Assembly (NCBI GenBank): GCA_947685225.1
Contig: CANTUV010000033.1
Location: forward strand, 55,777,001-55,841,000
Source: Garcia nutans
Lineage: Eukaryota > Streptophyta > Magnoliopsida > Malpighiales > Euphorbiaceae
Length of the DNA stretch: 64,000 nucleotides
Direction of reading: 5' to 3'
Numbering within the stretch: position 1 is the stretch's first letter; each line of letters starts with the position of its first letter. The position numbers were made by a program, and so were the translations under genes. Of this stretch, positions 10,706-21,964 are shown one piece after another. The notes under the pieces are model-generated. The model was not told the origin of the DNA. It ran no database searches and worked only from the letters and a program-made list of their open reading frames with translations.

Positions 10706-12372
10706 ATTATCCGAATCTTTGTTTTTTCAGAAAAAAATTGCAGTCAAATGGTATTCTGTGAATGAATTCGCTTCCCTTCTCATTTTGTTCCATGGAATAT
10801 GCTCCTAATTAATTGCTTGATGTAAACCTTTTTTTCTTTTTTTTTTTGAAAGTCTTAATAACCTAAAATCTAATTTTTCTTTTTTTTACACAATCGTCCT
10901 TAAAAATAAATATTTCAAAGGGAAGTGGGTTATCTGCCTGATGACGCCAATATCCAATCCAAGATGAGTTGGGTGCTCTGCAATTGCATATGGTTCAAAC
11001 CCTATCAATGTTCAATATTCTATGACTAAAACGCTGAGAAAAATGGATTCGATATAACCAGAAATTCATCTTACTTAATATATTATCATTAAACATTAAT
11101 ATTACGCTAATGGCTTATTACAGAGAACATATATATATATATATATATATACACTCTCTTTATTTCAATTTAAATATCATTTTATAATATTTTACTTATA
11201 TTAAAAAATTAAGTAGAGTTATCAATTTACTCTTAATCAATAGTTTCTCTCTTCAACAATTATATCATATTAACTTTCTCACTCATTAATAACAACATTA
11301 AATATAAAGTACAAATTTATAAATAATATTAAAATTTTATCATAATATTTCTGAACGTTAAATATTTTAAATACAATTAAAACTTTAAAATGATATTTAA
11401 ATTAAAATGGATAGAGTATATAATAGATTAAAATTTAGCCACCTCACTTTCTTAAAATTTGGATATATAAATCAAAATAAATATTATTTCGTACGTATCA
11501 CTCTGTAATCGTGGTTTTTAACTTATACATACCTATTAAAAAATTATTAAATTCTGTAGATATCATACAAATTATTTTAAATAGATTAAAATATTCTTAA
11601 TTAATTTATTAATATTATATTTTTATTTTATTAATTAAATTATGGTAAGGGTATAATTAAAAAAATAATTATAATTATATAAAGTAATAATTTAAGGGAG
11701 ATAATTTGTTTTTGTAAAAGTGATAATTTGAGAAGAGAGACTACGTTTCAGCATATATAATGAAAATTATCTGCTTCGTTCTGCGGTCATATGGTATGCT
11801 ACATAATTAATATAACCAGGGTGAGCCCCGGAATAAGTCCAACAAATTCAACATTTGGGACAACTCATTCCGAAGGACAACTAGAGAAAGAAAAACATTT
11901 ATTAATAATATACATAAAAAATTTATTAATAATGTACATAAACAATTATATATAGGCAAACTATAAAAAATTTATTACGATCTAGGGTTATGGGGATAAT
12001 GTTAATTAAAAAATACAAAGAGAAATCATTTATTTGAAATAAAACAGTACTAATTATACAGCATTATATATATGATCGGAGTTATATTTTTATTTTTTAT
12101 ATATAATTTAAACTAAAAGTATAATATAATTGGCTTTGTATAAAAAAATTAAATTTTAGTTTTTAATATTTAATAGTAAATGAATGACCAAAATACAGTA
12201 CTTTTGGGCAACCAAATTAAATTTTGGTTTTTAATATTTAGGGGCTGACCCCTAAATATAATGGTTACTAACTTACTTTAATTCGTCTATATAATTTTAC
12301 ATAATGTATAATATTATATTAATTAAGGGTATGTCAAGTCATTCAAGTAGGTAAGGTTTCACTACCCAATAC
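10706..12372. other. AT-rich intergenic DNA containing one Stowaway-like MITE
   Basis: No gene is visible. An AT dinucleotide run is at about 11130-11151, and a Stowaway-like MITE (annotated separately) follows it. Confidence 0.55.
11151..11420. mobile_element. Stowaway-like MITE
   Basis: The left end actctctttatttcaattt and the right end pair as imperfect inverted repeats that both run into aaatatcatttta. This resembles the Stowaway (Tc1/mariner) consensus. The flanks are TA-rich, so the 2-bp TA duplication cannot be proven and the ends may be off by a few bases. Confidence 0.6.

Positions 12373-12455
<83 letters not shown>
12373..12455. repeat. (TAA)n microsatellite
   Basis: About 27 repeats of TAA/AAT with one internal interruption (ATGATA) near 12419. 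Confidence 0.95.
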
Positions 12456-13128
12456 TAACAAATTAAATTTTAAATATTGAAATATAACTAAGTTTACTAA
12501 AAGAATAAATTCCATCCTCCACGTATTAAACTATTTATCGTCCAACTAAAATGTTGTCTTAAAACAAACAATTGAAGAGGTCACAAACAAATACTATTGG
12601 AATTTACTTACTTTTCTTCTTGAAATAAGTTGATAATAGCAGTTTAATAATTAAAGAGAAACTATTTATGTTTGAAACTGATCAAAAGGTAAATTATTTA
12701 TGTCGAATATAAAGTTAGTTAAAATAAATTATTAGTGATTTGACTAACTCAAATTGAATTTTATTGAACCTAATTAACTACTTAATAAAATATTAATTTT
12801 GAATATATATTTTATTACTTAATCCGAATTGAAAAACAAAATTTATTTTATCTGGATTTAGATAATATGTTGGGTCCAATTAATAGAGTCCGACTAAGTT
12901 TGAAATAATAATAAAAGATTGAGCTTTCATATAATAATCTATAATTAAGTAAGCAGAGATTAATATATTTCATGCATGTGGTTTACAAATGAAACACTTT
13001 TATTTAATTTAAGTAATTATACGTGCTTACGGAAATACAAAACGAAATGTAGACTCCATTATTGTCAAACAGTGTGAGCAGAGAGTCCTGACAATTTTTA
13101 TGGCTATTTTAAGCACTTGAATCGATCT

Positions 13129-14248
13129 CTAAGTGCTAGCAAACTTTTTCTGAAGATCAAGGACAACATTCTTGTCCAACTGGAAGGCTTTAGCAAGAAT
13201 ATCAGGCTTAATTGGGGGATTTGGCCCAAAGATTGCATTAGCTATAGTAATAACACCAGGGTTTTGGCTGCCCAATCCAACAAAAGCAACTGCATTTGTC
13301 TCTGCAATATTGAATTGGAAGTGAATGAGTCCAATTGGGAACACAAAAATATCTCCTGGGTGCAGGACTTAGTGAACAGTTTATTAGGATTTGAGGTCAC
13401 AAAACCCACATGAAGGGTGCCCTTCACCACAACCAGAATTTCTGTAGCTCGATGGTGAATATGGGGAGGGTTTAAGCCCTCACATGGTGCATAGTCAATG
13501 CGAGCTAAAGAGATCTCAAGAGTATTCAGTCCTGCTATCATATCAAAATTTAAAAAAGTTACATTTGCTCCAACATTATTAGTAGTATCTCTTAGAGAAT
13601 TCAGTCCTAAAAAGAAGAAATCATTTGCTACAACCATATCTAGATTTTTGTAGAACTTTTCATCGACGAACACGGCATACAGCGGCGGAACCAGACGGTT
13701 GTAGAGGGAGGGTAAAGTTTTTACCTCTTGTCGTCGCCGGTAAAGGCTGTCTCCATTATCGTCGTCGCCGGTGAGCCCTCCGTCAACCGTCCAACCCATC
13801 CTCTTCCCTCTTCCTCGCTCCCTCTCTCTTCTTTCTCTCTTCTTCAACCTCACACTTTCCCTCTCCGCCTCTGCAACTCGAGCCAGGGGGCTCATCCTGG
13901 CTGGTCATCACCAGCGGTTAAAAGCATCTCTTGTAAGTGTTTTCTGGCCACCGGTGAAGGGAGGTCGTTTGCCCTCCACGACCCCCAAGTCCGTCCTTGA
14001 CTGCATATTATAAAAAATAAATAAATAAATAAAAATCTAATTAATAAAAGGAAAGAAACATAAATTAGAGAAAACAGTAAATAAATCAATTATATAACTA
14101 TAAATGTTGAAAAGAGGCTAATACCAGCATCCTTGGGTTCATCAATGGCTACACAGAAGTCCTAGAGAGGGCTAGGATCATAAGCAGAAACAAACGAGTA
14201 AGCCAAAGCCAAGACTGTGAAAAATAGAAGGAAATGAACACCTTTCAT
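13129..14248 (-). pseudogene. Germin-like protein copy B, broken by stop, frameshift and hAT
   Basis: Exon 1 is 14125-14248, the same 124-base length as in the intact copies. A CAG-to-TAG change at the PLQDF codons stops translation right after the signal peptide. The intron lies at 14001-14124. A hAT-like element (13680-13999) sits on the acceptor: the TSD spans the TGCAG|T junction, and the exon-side copy reads GCCG rather than GCAG. Exon 2 continues to the stop at 13129-13131. It has lost one base near 13366 (gcaggacttag against caggactttag) and three bases near the C-terminus. The first metal-binding box is also altered (HIHHRATE). The promoter TATA motif remains. Confidence 0.92.
13680..13999. 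mobile_element. hAT-type non-autonomous element 2 (320 bp) in GLP copy B
   Basis: The ends CAGCGGCGGA and (reverse complement) CAAGGACGGA form degenerate hAT-type inverted repeats. The flanks are acggcata (13672-13679) and actgcata (14000-14007), an 8-bp duplication with one mismatch. The uninterrupted site is present in copies C and D, which supports insertion. The interior is GC-rich for this window and has pyrimidine runs but no transposase. Confidence 0.82.
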
Positions 14249-14329
14249 TTTTCTTTTTTATTTTTTACACTAACAACTGCTCTTTAGCTTTAAGCGTAAG
14301 TTGTGAGAAATGTTGCATGAACACATGAG

Positions 14330-14337
14330 TATTTATA
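14330..14337 (-). promoter_or_regulatory. TATA box of GLP copy B
   Basis: TATAAATA on the minus strand, 82 bases upstream of the copy B start codon. The motif and its surroundings match those upstream of copies C and D. Confidence 0.6.
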
Positions 14338-14339
14338 GG

Positions 14340-15987
14340 TGAAAGTCTCTGAAACTATTCGATGCCATGCCATATATCTCTTACATATTATAAGGTAATG
14401 AAGACCAAGTAAGAATTGCCAACTTCCAATCAGTTTAATTATATTTTTCAGGAATGTATATATAAAAAATATTAATTACTATTAAAATAAAAATCTTTTT
14501 CATGTATCAAATGAATAACATGTATTTTAAAAAATTTTAATATATTTATTATTTTATTTAGTACAAAAACAGTAAATACTATATATAATATTTTGCACCA
14601 ATATGTTTAAAATTGATTTTACAAAACATTATATAATATAACTGTGATTTAATTTAAGTATTCTATTTGAAAAGACAAACTAATTAATTGAATGATAACG
14701 TATTTTTATATTCTATAATAGGATAAATTAAAAGATTCATGTAAAGAAATTATAGGATATATTTTAAAACAAATTTCACATATTATTATCTGATTAATTT
14801 ATTATTTAAATAGAATTTCTAGTTATAATTACCACTATATCATATAATTCCTTTGATGTCACCTATAGAATTTATTTTTTCATTGGGGTCAAAAGCCTGC
14901 AACGAAGCAGAAAAAACTAATCAGTCGTTGTATCTTGATCAATGGTGAGCTGAGAAGAATAGATATGTTGGATTAGGGGTGGTTGGCTACAAGTGATCGA
15001 AGTTCATACACTATATATTATAGTAAGATGATTAAGACTAATTAAATATCCTAAATAATTAAAAAATCTTAGTTGGGGGGATTTAGATATCCTTGGATTA
15101 TAATATTAAGATAAATGGCATAATTAGTTGATATTGAGATATATCAGTTAATTTGTTGCTCGATATACATAATGAAGTCCTTTGTTAAAAAAAAATGTGA
15201 GGAAGGTGTTATTGTGCCAAAGTAATTAAGAGTTGTTCAAAGGTGGTAGTTATAATATTTTTCACATGGAAGACCTTGTCAATTTGATATTTATTAAATT
15301 AAAAATTTTATTGATCTTTTTAACTGCATTTTTATAATTAAATTATACTATAATAAGTAATTGTATATTCAAAATATACAAAAAAAAATAAAAATAATTT
15401 ATTGTTTTGATAGTCTACCTATCAAAACGATAACTCATCCTATTGTTGTTCCATGAGCAAAATAATATTGATATTTTTCAAAGTGCAACATGTCATTGTG
15501 ATTGAATAAGGTTATTTCTTTCAAGCATAAGTTATTTGCCTGTAAATAATAATAATAATAATAACAAACATTAAAGCTGTAGACGACAAAGTCTTGCCTG
15601 TCTATTGGTTTGAAACGGTGGAGGCAGGCAATTATATTAAATCAAAAAACACATACCAATTCAACAAATAATTAACGTATATTTAAGTTTAATTAAATTT
15701 ATGATGACAAATATTAATATAGAGTAATTTGAGAATTAATTTGTGATTATGTTAATATTTTTTTAATGTAAGAACGAGAAATCAACATTGAATTTATTTA
15801 TTTTATTCTTAATATATACAATTAAGCCAAATTTCATATTAATTAGAGCTTCACTACTATATATATTATATTTCATCAAAAATAAGAAAAGATTCTCTAT
15901 ATTTTAACTTTATATATATATATATTATAGATATATTTGAAAGTGTTTTTTTCACTAAATTTTATGTCACCCTCTTCATACAAAAGA
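14340..15987. other. GLP copy B upstream DNA, AT-rich, no gene
   Basis: This aligns by eye with the DNA upstream of copies C and D (motifs near 15021, 15080 and 15579). It is a duplicated flank, not a gene. Confidence 0.6.
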
Positions 15988-15989
15988 AC

Positions 15990-16085
15990 CAAAGCTGTTT
16001 TGTTGGTCTTATTGCACCAATGCCTCTCTTCCCACGCACAGCGACTGCGGCATCAATATTCACCTTGATCCCTCTTTCATCTGTC
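15990..16085 (-). pseudogene. Tiny LINE RNase H fragment
   Basis: Read on the minus strand, about 28 codons give IKVNIDAAVAVRGKRGIGAI, the N-terminal hallmark of plant LINE RNase H domains. The matching place in block D (near 48075-48120) lacks it. It is far too short to function. Confidence 0.6.
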
Positions 16086-16952
16086 AACTTGGATGTTGAG
16101 TATTTTTTTTCATTTATTAGTATTTTCACTCTCTTTTTATAATATTTCTAAATTCTCTAGTAGCCCTTCATCTCTTGTCCTGGTTATATAGTTCTGTGTT
16201 TCCTTGAAAGCTATTCCAATAGAATAAACATTTTTATGTTTAATTATATTAAAAATTATTAATATATTATCTTAAATAACAGTTTTCACCTCAAAACAAC
16301 ATCGATCGCAACATTTTTGCGAAAAAATTGACTAGGCTTGTTTTTATTAATCAAATGATAATTTGATATCACCCAACATATAAATCAGTTAATAAAAGAT
16401 TATTCTAGTTTAATTAAAAATTTCGAGTTTAATTTTTTGAATATACAGTTGAACTAAAACTCAATAAAAAAAGTTTTACTATCTTTGTGATTATACTTGA
16501 CTCGACTCCAAAAGAATAATTAACATTAAAAATAATAATAACTTGATGATAGCATTTGGTTTGAGATGGAAATGGAATGGAAATAAGTTAATCTCTTTTC
16601 TGCTCTTTGGTTGAATAGAATAGATAGGATAATGAAAATTTCATTTTGTCTCACGAATGTGAATAAGTCATTTTCCACCACTCTATGTGTTAATAAATTT
16701 TGGTTCATTATGGGAATTGAAATTAAAAAATATATGTTTTTTTACAGAAAAAAATACATGCAAATTAAAATCAATTTTTTCATCCATCTTAAAAAATATG
16801 TATTTATTTCTTAATTATTTATTTTTTTATTATGTATATTTTCTTTCATTAATTAAATCAATCCATATTATTTTTGTAAATAAAATCTATAAACTGTCAG
16901 CTACTAATTATTGTAAGTTGTTTGCTAACTTTAAATTTGCCAAAACATTATA

Positions 16953-17405
16953 TTTTTTTTTAATTTTAAAGGATAATTATTATTTATATTGAATGTAGGG
17001 CAAACTCATACAGTCAGAAATCAGAATGCCTTTAAGAAAAGATAAAGAATCAAAGGTATTAAAAATTCGAAATACATGGTTTAATCTACTGTAAAAAGCA
17101 AAATAGTGGGCCGTTTGATTTCTTTTTCTTAAGGTGTGCTGGATAGAAAATGAACTGCTATTAAGAAGAGACTTAAGATGAACAATGACAAGGTCCGAAG
17201 CTTGAGTGTAACTGGAAAGAAGAGCAACCAGAGTCTGAGAATTACTTTCAACTTGAATGTTTAGAAGATGATTATGAAGACACCAGCCTAGGCCAAAACG
17301 AAGAGCATTAAGTTCGGCCGAGACTGCGTTGATAGCGCTAACGGGAAAAGAGAAACCAATTATGAACGAATCAATTGCATCGCGAAGGACTGCTCCCCAG
17401 TGAAA
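16953..17405 (-). mobile_element. 5'-truncated LINE insertion with 15-bp TSD
   Basis: The insert is flanked by direct repeats tgccaaaacattata (16938-16952 and 17406-17420), and starts on the plus strand with a T-run, the A-tail of a minus-strand LINE. The frame covering 16980-17405 encodes part of an RNase H domain (HWGAVLRDA, AVSAELNALRFGL, IQVESNSQTLV, HTLRKRN). Only about 450 bases of the 3' end were inserted, as expected from incomplete target-primed reverse transcription. The empty site is recognisable in the sister segment near 19820. Confidence 0.87.
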
Positions 17406-17420
17406 TGCCAAAACATTATA

Positions 17421-18342
17421 TATATATATATATTGTTATTGATTATGTATTTATTATAATTTAAACAATTTTAAAAGAATCAAATTTTGATTTTGTTTCC
17501 TCAATGTCTAAAGAAAATACGGTTGGCCTTTAGTGACTTATGGTGTGGGCTTACCAGAGGTAAACAGTACCTCAAAGTTTTGAAGAACCTTAATTTTAAT
17601 CAAGTAATTGTGCAATTTTCTCGAAGAACCAAGCTAGAAAACTAAGTTCTTAAGCCTTTTGAGTTTTGATAAACAAATAGCTCAAATTTCATAGCAATGC
17701 ACTCGGATTACAAGATTTGAGTACAAAATGTAAATTCACTAAAAGTTGAACTAATGACCGAATTGTTTTAAGTAAAAACACTAGAAAATCTGGAAATCAA
17801 ACTAAAAACAAGATACGATGGCTAAAAATTAGATTTTTTTTGCTGAAGTTGCTATATATTTTCTGTAGAGAAGATGATTGACTCCCTTCTTCTTTTTTCT
17901 CCTCTTTTATTCTTTTTTTCCTGATTTTTCGGCACTATCTTTTGGTGTTGGAGGTAGTAGAGAGCGGTTTCTTCTTCCAATAACCGCTCCTACTTCAACT
18001 GTTAGCACCAAACTAATTTTTTTCTTTAACAACCATTCATTCCAACTGCTGATGCTAGGGTTTTTTGAGCCCTTTCTTTTTGTTGCTGGACTTTATTATT
18101 ATTGGGGCTGAGAAAACAGATGTGATGCCAACAAATTTTAAATTAAATTAAACAATTAACTAGATAAGTCTTCAGGTGAATTAACTGACAATAACTTTTT
18201 CTTTTTTTTCTTTTTTGGTTAACACTGCATGCTATTTCCATGTGTTAACTTATTGCATCGTATGATATGCAGTTTTATACACATTATATAAAAATAAAAA
18301 AATACTGTAAAAAATAATTGAAAAACAAATTCTATCTAAGCG
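17421..18342. other. Unassigned stretch between two duplicated segments
   Basis: It includes a pyrimidine-rich region (17880-18060) with short open frames of low complexity. I recognise no domain, RNA gene or element boundary. Confidence 0.4.
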
Positions 18343-18773
18343 GTAGACGACAAAGTCTTCCCCGTCTATTTGTTTGAAACAGTGGAGACTATTATTTTAA
18401 ATCAAAAAATACATACCAATTCAACAAATAATTAACTTATATTTAAGTTTAAATTTATGATATCAAATATTAATATAAGTAATTTGAAATTTAACTCTTG
18501 ATTATGTTAATATTTTTTTAATGTAAGAATGAGAAATCAAGATTGAATTTATTCTCAAACTATATATATATATATAATAAATTATGTTTTGATGTGTATT
18601 TTATTCTTAATATATACAATTAAGCAAAATTTCATATCAATTAGAGCTTCACTACTATAGCTATTATATTTTCATCAAAAATAAGAAAAGTGTTAAACTA
18701 CTATAATATATATGATGAAGAATAAAGAATTTCACATTTGAAAAAAATAAAAATATGATTCAATTAATATAGA

Positions 18774-18937
18774 AGAGAAATATTAATTGTAGTCATTTTG
18801 GAGAGTGATTGTTGGACAATCTCCTCTTATTAGCTAAAAAATATTGATTCTAAAAACTTATAATTAATATTTTTTAACCAATAGAAAAGAGATTATCCAA
18901 CAATTACCTCTAAAATAATTACAATTAATATTCCTCT
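18774..18937. mobile_element. Foldback MITE (164 bp, long TIRs)
   Basis: Arms of about 70 bp, starting AGAGRAATATTAATTG, are inverted copies around a spacer of about 20 bp, so the element could fold into one hairpin. The flanking direct repeat is aatataga or aatatagaa (8 or 9 bp) at about 18766-18774 and 18938-18946, fitting a hAT-like or Mutator-like origin. Confidence 0.8.
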
Positions 18938-18978
18938 AATATAGAAATATACTTTTCAACCTTAAGAGTTAACTTTTA

Positions 18979-19364
18979 GCCTTTATTTGGACCAGAGTAA
19001 TTAGAGGTAAAAGAAGGAAAGATAAATGAAATTTATTTTTCCCTCTTGTTTGGAGTAAATATTAAGAGAGTAAATAAGAATAAAGAGGGAAAAAAAATTC
19101 AATTTTCTCATTTACTCTCTAACTCTAGAATATTTCTCTTCAAAATGAAAGTAAATGGAGGTAAATGGTTGTTTAAATATATAAAATTACTATGTTAATC
19201 ATTATTTTTCTTTAAAAATAAGAGAAATTTAAATTACTCCCACTTTTATTTAAACTACCAAAAAATGAAAAAAAATCAGAGTAAATTTTATTTACATTAC
19301 TCATTATTCCTTCATTAAAGTAAATTTAATATATCCTCTAAGTTACTCTTATACAAACAAATGC
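18979..19364. mobile_element. Tourist-like MITE (386 bp)
   Basis: The element has imperfect inverted repeats of about 28 bp (GCCTTTATTTGGACCAGAG on the left; GCATTTGTTTGTATAAGAG as reverse complement of the right end). The 3-bp duplication TTA (18976-18978 and 19365-19367) is typical of PIF/Harbinger. No transposase is present. Confidence 0.78.
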
Positions 19365-19367
19365 TTA

Positions 19368-19842
19368 GAGTTGACTCTCCCAAATTTGCATTAATAAGAA
19401 AAAATATAGTATGAAAAAATTAACAAAGATTCTTTATATTTTAACTTTTTTAATAAATTATAGGTATATTTTAATTAAAGTGTTCTTTTCACTGCATTTT
19501 ATATGCCACCGTATTTACACAAAGGAAGAAAAAAATACAAATCAAACAAGGGTGGGAATTTGTATTGTTTCACAAATAGGAATAAGTCAATTTTCACCAC
19601 TCCATATGTTAATTAATTTTGATTTATGACGAGAATTGAAATTAAAAAAATTTTACTAAAAAAACGAAACTTGCAAATTTAAATCAATTTTTTTCATCAA
19701 CCTACAAAAACATACTTAATTATTTATATTTTTTATTATATATACTTTCAAAATCTGTAATATAATTTATTTTAAAGGAATTATTAATTATTGTAACATT
19801 GTTTGCTAACTTTAGATTGGCCAAAACATTTCATATATACAA

Positions 19843-19879
<37 letters not shown>

Positions 19880-20376
19880 GATGTTATTGATTCTAAATTT
19901 ATTATAATTTAAATAGTTTAAAGGAATCTAATTCTAATTTTAAATGAAATTAAATAAAAATAAATAAATTATCATTTCAATTCTATTTTGTATATCATTT
20001 TAATTTTAATTCTGATTTCGTAGTTGGAGCGAAATGTACCCTGAGTCGTTTATGCTTATCCTTCCAAAACTGGGACATGTTATTGTGATTAAAAAATAAG
20101 GATTTTTTACCAAAGTTTTTTTTTTTTTTCAAAATTAATGGTTTTGCCTGTACAAAATAATTAAAAACTCTGGTAGATGACAAAATCTTCCCATTTATAT
20201 TATTGGTTTGAAACAGCATAAGAGAATTACCATTAAGTGTTCTATTTAGTGGCAACGCAAGCCCATGTGCCGTTTGATTTTTTTATAGTATTATATATTT
20301 AATAATTCATGTATTTATAAATTATTAATCTTTAAAATTTTTATAATGACCAGAATTTGCAATAACCTATTGACTT
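19368..20376. other. Duplicated AT-rich flank of the GLP array
   Basis: This is similar to 16560-16960 and to 42840-43760. It contains a (TA)n run at about 19848-19876 and no gene. Confidence 0.6.
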
Positions 20377-20381
20377 ACCTA

Positions 20382-20855
20382 TGTTAGAATTAATTTTATA
20401 TTGATTAAAATTAATTTTAAATGTGGGCTAAATATATTTAATATTTAAATGTGTATTGCAGTCAAATTAAGATAGTCAAATTAAAGTTGTGATCAAATTA
20501 GGATTGTTGACTATTGAGGTGTCCTACTCGTAATAAGATTATAAGTGTAGAGACCGATAAGAATTTCTATTTTGTTGAAGGACCAAAACAGAAATCATCA
20601 TCATCAGTTATAAATAAGGGGTCGTGGTCTCCAGGGGAACATAACAATTTTGAGAGAACATTACGTTCCTTCAGTAGTGCTTCCGCTAAACTTAAAGTGT
20701 GTATCCCCTGGAAGGCGACAAACTCCAAAATCGTCTTCAACATCAACATACGATGATGTCAGGTATGCAATTCAGCCATTTGTAATTTAATTTGAATAAT
20801 CTAGTGATCTATATATATTTTATGTTTTAGGGGAATCAGGTTTTCTCCCCTTTCA
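20382..20855 (+). repeat. 5' LTR of Copia-2
   Basis: It starts TGTTAGAATT and ends CTCCCCTTTCA, followed by two bases and the primer-binding site. By eye it differs from the other LTR at about 13 of 474 positions, all transitions. A TATA-like motif (tataaata, about 20610-20617) is inside. Confidence 0.95.
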
Positions 20856-20857
20856 AT

Positions 20858-20869
20858 TGGTATCAGAGC
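20858..20869 (+). promoter_or_regulatory. Primer-binding site (tRNA-Met) of Copia-2
   Basis: TGGTATCAGAGC, two bases after the 5' LTR; identical to the Copia-1 site. Confidence 0.92.
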
Positions 20870-21964
20870 CTTGTGCTAGGTTGCTAGATTTTCCGATTAA
20901 ATTGTAGTATTGATTATTGTTTTGATTCTAAAAAATTAATTCGGTGATTGTAATTTTTTAGAATTAATATGGAATTGAATTTAGTAATCTGAAATTAATT
21001 TTGGTTTGATTTGGTTTGGGTTAATTAATTATGTAATTAATTAATTAATTAAAAAAATTCAAAACTGTTCTTTGAAGAACAGTTTCTTGAATGGTGAATT
21101 TCTTGATTTAGGGCTTTTGATTTGGGCTTAGACTTCTGGCCTTGGACTTGGGCTTAAGCTTGAGCCTCTGGTTGTTCAATTTTCTGAACAATTCGATATT
21201 GAACCTCAAAATTTATAATAATCCTCTTTTTCACCCCAAAACTTTAAATTTATTTTAATTTAGCCTGAAATTTCTTTGTAAATTCAATTTAGCCCTAAAA
21301 TTTTTAGTTTTATTATTTTTATCCAGAATTTAATTTATTGATTATTTTGGCCCAATTTTATAATTTAGTCATTAAATTAGGTTTGTTAGTGACTAAATTA
21401 TTTTTTCGGGGGGCAAATTTATTTGGTGTTTAAAAAAATTGTGATTTTTAATTATAATTTAAAATTTAATTTTATTAAATTGAGTTCGAATTTTGGAATT
21501 CTAGTCCTGATTGTGTCTAATATTTTTAGAATAAATTGGTTGAAGCAATATGTCACCAAAGTGACCTCTATTGTGTAAATTAATTTATTTGGGATATTAG
21601 ACAGGTGTATTAAAATTCATTGCGGATAGTATACCGGCCCAAAGGAAGGTTGCTATCTGGCTGAATTGAGAATACATTGCGGTAATAAATATGTGATAAT
21701 TATTATGTATTCATCCATGTGGATAATAAATCGGCCCAAATGAAGGTTTATTATTTGACATGACTGAATTGTCAATATTTGATTACTGCGTTGAGATACC
21801 AATTACAGTTAATATTTTATGTCCAAAGATGAGAATATTAATGTTGTGTCCGGTATCTTTTTTTCAATATTTGAACTCTACTTCTGTGTTTTGTTTCATT
21901 TTGTGGATAGTGAGCTTATGTCATTTATTTATTATTTTATTTATTTTCTCTGAAATCAACTAGC
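20870..21964 (+). other. Copia-2 leader
   Basis: About 1.1 kb of AT-rich untranslated DNA between the primer-binding site and gag. No coding frame is recognised. Confidence 0.7.

Larger units (their letters stand above)
12641..20377. repeat. GLP-array duplication block B (before Copia-2)
   Basis: The block starts at a marker (agtttaataattaaagagaa, 12641) that recurs downstream of copy C (30345) and of copy D (43944, slightly diverged). It contains GLP copy B, its promoter, and two partial copies of an upstream segment marked by gacgacaaagtcttgcc or a near match at about 15579 and 18343. The same marker recurs at about 36285 and 47442. The block end is interrupted by Copia-2 at 20382. Confidence 0.7.

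Noticed and set aside
12373..12455. CRISPR-like or satellite array
   Set aside because: A simple TAA microsatellite without spacers.
13728..14013. Open frames with Ser/Leu-rich sequence near GLP copy B
   Set aside because: They are inside the hAT-like insertion and reflect pyrimidine runs.
16526..16992. Short overlapping frames on both strands
   Set aside because: AT-rich flank shared with the sister segment; no domain, and frames are not conserved between copies.
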